Notes under the pieces: model-generated
What the model was told of the DNA's origin: nothing
The model's database searches: none
Seen by the model: only the letters and a program-made list of their open reading frames with translations
Position numbers and translations under genes: made by a program
Part shown: positions 58,871-64,000 of the stretch, one piece after another
How the letters are laid out: each line of letters opens with the position of its first letter
How positions within the stretch are numbered: position 1 is the first letter of the stretch
Assembly: GCA_023398165.1 (NCBI GenBank)
Contig: JAEWSQ010000028.1
Span: 1-64,000 of the forward strand
Reading direction: 5' to 3'
Source of the DNA: Spirochaetota bacterium
Lineage (GTDB): Bacteria > Spirochaetota > Spirochaetia > Treponematales > Treponemataceae
Length of the DNA stretch: 64,000 nucleotides

Positions 58871-61800
58871 GTGATTAAAAGAAAGTTTTCCCCGATTTTT
58901 TTCCCAGCCTTAGTATTACTGGTGTCGTCATGTAATTTGTTCTTTGATAAAATAACAAATGAAGGGTCGATTTCTGCGCCTGTAGTATTGACACTCGATG
59001 CAGCACACAACGGCCATGTTGGAACCGCAAGTGCCGGAACAGGTGAATCATATTATAGGTTTACTGCAGGGAGTGCGGGATATTATGGTATTAAAGCATC
59101 TAATTTAACTGGAACTTTGTATTTTAAGCTATATTCTGATTCAGGTTTTACAGCTCTAAAAGAATCTGCTGATTCAGCTGCTGGAATTACCGATGTTGTT
59201 CTGGATTCAGCTACAGTATATTATCTCAAAGTAATCAATGAAAACAGTTCCGGCTTGGAATACACGCTGCTGTTGTCCAGGACAGGAGATCTTCCAAGAG
59301 AAAATACAGCGGAAGGCAGTATTGCTTCCCCGGTTGAATTAACTCTTGATACAGCGCACTCGGGTAAGGTGGGATCAACAAATGATAATTTTTCTTCATA
59401 TTACAAATTTACCGCAGGAGATACAGGCTACTATAAGATAGCGGTAACCGGCCTTTCAGCTGAGCTTACATTTCATGTATGCGTTAAATCAGATTTTAAT
59501 AGTATTATAGCAAGTCCTTCTTCAACGGAAGGTATAAGCAGCATTGCTTTATCAGCTGCAGCAACGTATTACTTAAGAGTTGCTAATTCATCTGGAGTTA
59601 ACCAGGTGTATACAATCACAGTATCCTGGATCGGAGCCTCTCCAAGTGAAGGCAGTATTGATTCTCCTGTTTCACTGACTATTTCTACTGCATATTCAGG
59701 AAGGGTAGGAGGTGAAAGCGGTTTAAATACATCCTATTACAAATTTACCAGTGGAGCTGCCGGAACATATACTATAATGGCGGCAAATTTATCTGAAAAA
59801 CTTTCATTTTATTTATACAATGATTCAACATTTACTACTATAAAATCCAATGCTTCTTCAACTAAGGGTCTTTCCTATGTTGAATTATCAGGCGGGACAA
59901 CATATTATTTAAAGATTTATAATGATACGGGAAATAATCAAACATATACACTTGGAGTATATCCTCCGTATCTCGAGGGCAGTCCTGATTCTCCTGTTGT
60001 ACTTACTACAGAGACTCCATATTCAGGAAAAGTCGGATCATCAGAGACATCTCCACTTTCTTACTATAAGTTTACTACAGGAGATACAGGATATTATGCA
60101 ATATTAGCATCAAACCTCTCCTCTCCTTTGAATTTTACTCTGTACACCGATTCTGAATTTAAAACCCATAAGGCATCATCATCTACAACAAAAGGGATAG
60201 GGAGTGTCGGGTTAACAGGGGCGACAACATATTACCTAAAAGTATGTAACTATAATTCAAAAGATGTAGCATACACGCTAACCGTATCATATTTGGGTAC
60301 AACCAGTAATGAAGGAAGTACCAGTTCCCCGGTTGCTCTTACAATTGATGCTGAATATAACGGCAGGGCAGGAGAATACGGTGATAATGATTTCTCTTAT
60401 TACAAGTTTACAACAGGGACAGCGGGATCATATACCGTTACTGCATCAAATTGCAGTGGAGCTTTGTATTTCTATGTGTATAGTGATGCTGCTTTTAGTA
60501 CTCAAAAAGCATATTTTAATACTTCAGATAATACGGGTGTAAGCCTTGATGCAGCAACTACTTATTTTCTTAAGGTTGAAAACGGGAGTACATACGATAT
60601 TTCGTATACAATCAAGATATCCAGAGGCAGCGATGCTTTGAATGACGGCAGCAGAGCTTTACCAGCAACACTGTCCCTTGATGCTCCTTATTCATGCAAG
60701 GTAGCCGCGTATAATTATAATTCTACTGACGATACTTCTTATTACAAGTTTACCACTGATACTGCCGGATGCTATACTATAGCTGCTTCTAATCTCTCTG
60801 CATCATTAGGATTTTATTTATATAACGATTCCGGGTATTCTATGCAAATAGACTATGCCGATTTTTCAACAACAGGATTAAGCGATGTTACTCTAAATGA
60901 ATCTTCCATCTATTATTTAAGAGTGGATAATCACAATTCGTCTACCCTAACTTACTCTTTGACCATTTCCCGTACTGGTGATGTTCCGAATGAGGGAGAT
61001 ACCAGTTCTCCAGTACAATTGACAGTCGATACCTCCCATTCGGCCAGGATTGGAGCATTTTCATCTTATAATGATTTTGATTCTTCTTGGTATAAGTTTA
61101 CCACTGGAGAGAAAGGCGTATATTCTATTTTTATTACAGATATTGAAACATATTCTTCTCCTTCCTACTATTTGTACACTGATTCTACATACACTTCACA
61201 AATTACAAGAACAAACAAGTATGAATTACAAAGCAATACCACGTATTATTTGAAAATAATAAATAATCAGGTAGCAAATTTATCCTATACCCTGAGAGTA
61301 TCCCGAATCGGAGATGGATATGTAACTGCCCCCATTATACTTACTCTAGAGTCTCCCTTTTCAGGTAGAATCCCATCTAACAATTATTCCTGGTACACGT
61401 TTACCACCGGAGATGCAGGTGCATATGCAATCACTACAGCTGATTTATCTGTTTCGCTCAAGTTCAGTCTGTATGTAGATTCAGCTTTTTCGGGCAACAG
61501 TGTATATGTAGAATCATCCACAACTGGAATAAGCAATGTACCATTGTACAGTAATACTACTTATTATTTATTAATAACCAATACTCATTCATCTAATGTA
61601 ACGTATACGCTCACGGTATCATATACCGGTGATTCACCAAATGAAGGAAGTAAAATTGCTCCGGTAGAGCTTTTCCTTGATACTGGATATGCAGGAAAAG
61701 TCGGAACATCTTCTATTCCCGGCGGGGATTATTCCTGGTACAAATTTACGACCGGCTCTGCAGGGGCGTATGCGGTAAATGCATCCAGTTTGACAACAAA

Positions 61801-62332
61801 TATTTCGTTTGGATTGTATACTAATTCTTTCTTCTCTAATGGAAAGTCATTTTACGATGACACTACTAGAGGTTTAGAAAACATACTATTGGACTCTTCT
61901 ACAACGTATTACTTAAAGATACTTAATAGTTCGGGTTTAAATACTTCGTATACCTTGAATCTTACGAGATTGGCAGATACTGCAAATGAAGGCAGTGAAG
62001 CAAATCCTGTTATTCTTACTATAGGTACTCCTCATGAAAGCAGGATTGGAAATGCTGCGCAGGGCACTTCGTATTATACATTTACAACAGGGGAAGCAGG
62101 AACGTATGATATAACCGCTTCAGATTTGGACAGTTCAATGAATTTTTATGTATATTCAATTTCTTTTAATGGAATGTTAAAAGGTTCTGACAATTCCTCT
62201 ACAACGGGAATTAGCGGTGTAAATTTGGCAGCTTCCACTCAATATTATTTGGAAGTGTATAATCCAATGATTTATTTTGACCCGAATATTTCTAAAGGCG
62301 AGGTGTTTACTCTTACGGTAACAAAACAGTAA
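58871..62332 (+). CDS. Giant surface lipoprotein of ten tandem PPC-like repeats
   Basis: An 1153-residue lipoprotein; the start codon is GTG and the lipobox is LVLLVSSC. After the Cys the protein is ten repeats of about 110 residues. Each has the plan NEGSxxSPVxLTxDTxYSGKVG, SYYKFTTGxAGxYTIxASNL, FYLYxDSxF, STxGIS, TTYYLKVxN and YTLTVSRxGD. The pattern fits the bacterial pre-peptidase C-terminal beta-sandwich. There is no catalytic domain, so it is probably a long surface rod for adhesion or carbohydrate binding. Repeat 8 lacks the NEGS opening, and repeat 6 has a Cys in place of Gly. Confidence 0.85.
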   Translation: MIKRKFSPIFFPALVLLVSSCNLFFDKITNEGSISAPVVLTLDAAHNGHVGTASAGTGESYYRFTAGSAGYYGIKASNLTGTLYFKLYSDSGFTALKESADSAAGITDVVLDSATVYYLKVINENSSGLEYTLLLSRTGDLPRENTAEGSIASPVELTLDTAHSGKVGSTNDNFSSYYKFTAGDTGYYKIAVTGLSAELTFHVCVKSDFNSIIASPSSTEGISSIALSAAATYYLRVANSSGVNQVYTITVSWIGASPSEGSIDSPVSLTISTAYSGRVGGESGLNTSYYKFTSGAAGTYTIMAANLSEKLSFYLYNDSTFTTIKSNASSTKGLSYVELSGGTTYYLKIYNDTGNNQTYTLGVYPPYLEGSPDSPVVLTTETPYSGKVGSSETSPLSYYKFTTGDTGYYAILASNLSSPLNFTLYTDSEFKTHKASSSTTKGIGSVGLTGATTYYLKVCNYNSKDVAYTLTVSYLGTTSNEGSTSSPVALTIDAEYNGRAGEYGDNDFSYYKFTTGTAGSYTVTASNCSGALYFYVYSDAAFSTQKAYFNTSDNTGVSLDAATTYFLKVENGSTYDISYTIKISRGSDALNDGSRALPATLSLDAPYSCKVAAYNYNSTDDTSYYKFTTDTAGCYTIAASNLSASLGFYLYNDSGYSMQIDYADFSTTGLSDVTLNESSIYYLRVDNHNSSTLTYSLTISRTGDVPNEGDTSSPVQLTVDTSHSARIGAFSSYNDFDSSWYKFTTGEKGVYSIFITDIETYSSPSYYLYTDSTYTSQITRTNKYELQSNTTYYLKIINNQVANLSYTLRVSRIGDGYVTAPIILTLESPFSGRIPSNNYSWYTFTTGDAGAYAITTADLSVSLKFSLYVDSAFSGNSVYVESSTTGISNVPLYSNTTYYLLITNTHSSNVTYTLTVSYTGDSPNEGSKIAPVELFLDTGYAGKVGTSSIPGGDYSWYKFTTGSAGAYAVNASSLTTNISFGLYTNSFFSNGKSFYDDTTRGLENILLDSSTTYYLKILNSSGLNTSYTLNLTRLADTANEGSEANPVILTIGTPHESRIGNAAQGTSYYTFTTGEAGTYDITASDLDSSMNFYVYSISFNGMLKGSDNSSTTGISGVNLAASTQYYLEVYNPMIYFDPNISKGEVFTLTVTKQ

Positions 62333-62349
62333 GTTCTACCGTTCATTCA

Positions 62350-62392
62350 AGACTGTATCTGATTTTGCGGTACTCCAAAACAGGTACAGTCT
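62350..62392 (+). other. Inverted repeat after the large lipoprotein gene
   Basis: AGACTGTA (62350-62357) and TACAGTCT (62385-62392) are perfectly complementary, 27 bases apart. It may be a transcript end or mark the junction at which the ATPase remnant was fused. Confidence 0.35.
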
Positions 62393-62635
62393 GATATATA
62401 TTTTTGGCGCGACAATGCAGGAAATTAAGTCGATATAGTGTATGAAGAAAACGGCTTAATTAAATCTCTTGAAATCAAGGAAGGAAAAACAATTCATACA
62501 GACTTTACGAAGGGGCTCGAAACATGGGTGAAAAGCTCGGGACAGCTTCCTTCTTCGTGCAGCATCGTGTATGCTGGAGATAAAGAGCTGTCGCTTCATG
62601 ATATAAAGATGAATCCATGGAACAGCCGGTTTTAG
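62393..62635 (+). pseudogene. 3' remnant of a DUF4143-type AAA ATPase gene
   Basis: The frame from 62393 reads DIYFWRDNAGN, a TAA stop (62426-62428), then VDIVYEENGLIKSLEIKEGK and about 55 more residues to a normal stop. YFWRD..G..VDL....G....IEIK.GKT is the C-terminal nuclease-like end of DUF4143 ATPases. The N-terminal AAA part is absent, and the residue before VDI, usually Glu or Lys, is now a stop. The open frame from 62438 is therefore a fragment, not a gene. Confidence 0.72.
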
Positions 62636-62643
62636 GAGCTATA

Positions 62644-63324
62644 ATGACTATTTCTAAGAGATTTGTAAAACGCATTCTTATGTGCCTCTTAGGAGTATTG
62701 ATCTGCTCATTCAGTGTGGGGATGTTTAATCTCGCCGCCTTTGGCGTTGATCCCTTTCAATGTTTTGCCCAGGGGTCTCATACAGTGTTTTCGCAGTATT
62801 TAACCTACGGGACGTATTACCTCATCATATCGGTGATTATGCTGGTTATTATCTTTATCTGGGATAAACACTTTATCAGTTTGGGAACGTTTATAAATAT
62901 GTTTTTGACAGGATACATAATCGATTATTCATACCGGTTCTTAGTATCAATTTTTCCCGATCCTTCCATTCTGCAAAGAAGCGGATTACTGGCTCTTGCA
63001 GTTGCAATACTCTGTTTCGGTTCCGCATTCTATATTACCGCGGACCTCGGAGTATCTGTGTACGATGCTATTGCCCTCATTCTTGCTAAAAAAAAGATAA
63101 AGATAAAAAACTACATTCTCCCTTTTAAGTGGATAAGGGTTGCTACCGATTGTCTTTGTGTTTCCTTCGGAATGGTCTTCGGCAAGATGCCGGGAGCCGG
63201 AACCTTAGTAACCGCTTTTTTCATGGGGCCGGTTATCAGTTTGTTGAATCATAAGGTAGCCCAGCCGTTCCTTAATTGGAGGACTCCGCTGCCGGAAATC
63301 CTACAGACTGAAGGGAATGTGTGA
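62644..63324 (+). CDS. YczE/YitT-like integral membrane protein
   Basis: A 226-residue protein with about five membrane helices. LLGVLICSFSVGMFNLAAFG then VDPFQCFAQG, and later ITADLGVSVYDAIALILAKK, match the YczE-type family, in which two similar G.....G.DP/Y.. segments recur. The function is unknown in general; B. subtilis YczE affects lipopeptide production. I start at 62644, after AGGAG, rather than at the ATG at 62617. It begins 8 bases after the ATPase remnant ends. Confidence 0.75.
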   Translation: MTISKRFVKRILMCLLGVLICSFSVGMFNLAAFGVDPFQCFAQGSHTVFSQYLTYGTYYLIISVIMLVIIFIWDKHFISLGTFINMFLTGYIIDYSYRFLVSIFPDPSILQRSGLLALAVAILCFGSAFYITADLGVSVYDAIALILAKKKIKIKNYILPFKWIRVATDCLCVSFGMVFGKMPGAGTLVTAFFMGPVISLLNHKVAQPFLNWRTPLPEILQTEGNV

Positions 63325-63332
63325 ATAGAAAT

Positions 63333-63360
63333 TAAATAGAACGAACGTTCGTTCTATTTA
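63333..63360. promoter_or_regulatory. 28-bp perfect palindrome, TetR-operator-like
   Basis: Each half is TAAATAGAACGAAC or its complement, joined at ACGAACGTTCGT. This style of operator is used by TetR-family repressors, but it lies between two convergent genes and no regulator gene is nearby. It can also fold as a hairpin just after the YczE gene. Confidence 0.5.
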
Positions 63361-63375
63361 TTGAAGGCAGCTGGG

Positions 63376-63415
63376 GAAAAAAACTCTTTCATCCCTGAGA
63401 TGAAAGAGCTTTTTT
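63376..63415. terminator. Bidirectional terminator
   Basis: CTCTTTCAT (63384-63392) pairs with ATGAAAGAG (63400-63408); six T follow on the plus strand and a run of A before the stem gives T on the minus strand. It ends both convergent genes. Confidence 0.88.
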
Positions 63416-63439
63416 CTAACTTTGAAAAAATATCTGTGT

Positions 63440-64000
63440 TTATTTTTTAACTTCTTCCAGTTTGATATTGTCTATTGCAACAGTGTGTTTTATACCAATA
63501 AACTTTCCATTAACAGCGCCCATAGAAAAGCTTAAAATAACTGCCTTGTCGGTGTTCTCGGTCATCTGGAATTTGTACGTGAAAGTCTGGTACTGCGGAG
63601 AAAGGTCTATTTTCTGTGTTCCGGAATAGGGTATCCAGTTGTCGTCATTTGATCCGTCTCTTTGCAGTGCATACATGATTGTTCTGTTTATAGTGCATTT
63701 TGCATCGAAAGTAATCTGGTACCACTTGTCTTTTTCGAGAGTGATGTTGTTCTGCTTCAGCTGAATCATCCAGTCCTGACCGCCGGTTTTTGAAATGTTG
63801 ATGCATACAGCACCGTCTTCTGTAAGGGTATCGACAGCGTAGTCGGCAGCTGCAGCTTCATGAATGTACATTTCGTAGCCGGTCATGCCGCCTGAGAAGT
63901 TCCCGTTTACTAAAAGACCGTCTTCCTGAATACGTACATTGTCTATATAGGTAGAGCCTGCATTGCCGAGGCGGAGAACTAGTTCATGTGCGGCATCATT
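63440..64000 (-). CDS. Secreted carbohydrate-active protein with tandem CBM4/9 domains (5' end beyond window)
   Basis: The frame is open to the window edge, so only the last 186 residues are seen. The end of one carbohydrate-binding module (HELVLRLGNAGSTYIDNVRI) is followed by a complete second one, LLVNGNFSGGMTGYEMYIHE to AIDNIKLEEVKK. Both have the CBM4/9 jelly-roll plan, with aromatic residues (WMIQL, WYQITFDAK, WIPYSG) that could stack on sugars. Such modules usually follow a GH16, GH10 or similar catalytic domain, which would lie upstream outside the window. Confidence 0.75.
   Translation of the reverse strand, partial: NDAAHELVLRLGNAGSTYIDNVRIQEDGLLVNGNFSGGMTGYEMYIHEAAAADYAVDTLTEDGAVCINISKTGGQDWMIQLKQNNITLEKDKWYQITFDAKCTINRTIMYALQRDGSNDDNWIPYSGTQKIDLSPQYQTFTYKFQMTENTDKAVILSFSMGAVNGKFIGIKHTVAIDNIKLEEVKK

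Noticed and set aside
62438..62635. 65-codon frame as an independent gene
   Set aside because: It continues upstream past an in-frame stop into YFWRD, so it is a DUF4143 ATPase remnant.
63440..63886. 148-codon frame as a complete gene
   Set aside because: The reading frame stays open to the window edge and a further carbohydrate-binding module precedes this ATG.
1..64000. CRISPR arrays, tRNA, rRNA and insertion sequences
   Set aside because: I looked for regularly spaced repeats, cloverleaf-like segments and transposase frames and saw none; a tRNA scan would be decisive.

Overview
The window looks like chromosome from an anaerobic or microaerophilic spirochaete of the Treponema/Spirochaeta kind. 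I infer this from gene content, not from a marker gene: many small lipoproteins, a substrate-binding protein whose mature end starts GGKKEAAPAA, a J-domain protein with a lineage-style C-terminus, hybrid-cluster protein, bacteriohemerythrins and moderate GC. There is no rRNA, tRNA, CRISPR array or recognisable insertion sequence. Most genes form short tight operons with 4-base ATGA overlaps.

Left part (1-11.5 kb): a two-gene permease diverges from its TetR regulator over a doubled operator. Then come a PF03013 glycosylase-family protein, the hybrid-cluster protein Hcp with an FNR/HcpR-like regulator, a chemoreceptor, a J-domain protein, a PAS-GGDEF diguanylate cyclase, a secreted rhodanese, a membrane protein with two FMN-binding domains, and two convergent bacteriohemerythrins. 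Together this reads as an oxygen/NO and redox-stress neighbourhood.

11.5-29 kb is a plant-polysaccharide locus: a GH39 glycosidase, a MATE exporter, a DUF1295 membrane protein, then rhaB-rhaA-rhaD with a GH4 alpha-galacturonidase (LplD type), a LacI regulator, a 687-residue putative glycosidase I cannot assign, a GH43 enzyme and a sugar ABC importer (two permeases and a binding protein). The enzyme set fits uptake and breakdown of rhamnogalacturonan-I fragments. A shared 15-bp operator lies before rhaB and before the importer.

29-37 kb holds membrane and redox functions: an M20 peptidase with a DUF5058-type transporter pair, a Pr6Pr protein, a ferric-reductase-like membrane protein with a DOMON haem protein, a CofE-like ligase and a PilZ protein. 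It also holds two tiny genes (25 and 38 aa), the second behind a long, possibly structured leader. 37.6-43.6 kb is a complete tripartite MacAB/TolC-like efflux operon.

43.7-54.5 kb carries lipoproteins, an HSL-type esterase, a PIN-PhoH ATPase, two zinc-dependent phospholipase C-like proteins and the CotH/DUF4956/VTC operon. 54.6-57 kb is a small accessory patch: a HipBA toxin-antitoxin pair behind a very large inverted repeat, an unknown gene and a DUF3781 gene. The right end has putP, a 1153-residue lipoprotein built of ten PPC-like repeats, a broken DUF4143 ATPase remnant, a YczE-type membrane protein next to a 28-bp perfect palindrome, and the 3' end of a CBM-bearing secreted protein.

A recurring feature is that several genes without a Shine-Dalgarno sequence have a good -10 hexamer only 6-9 nt before the start codon, which suggests leaderless transcripts.
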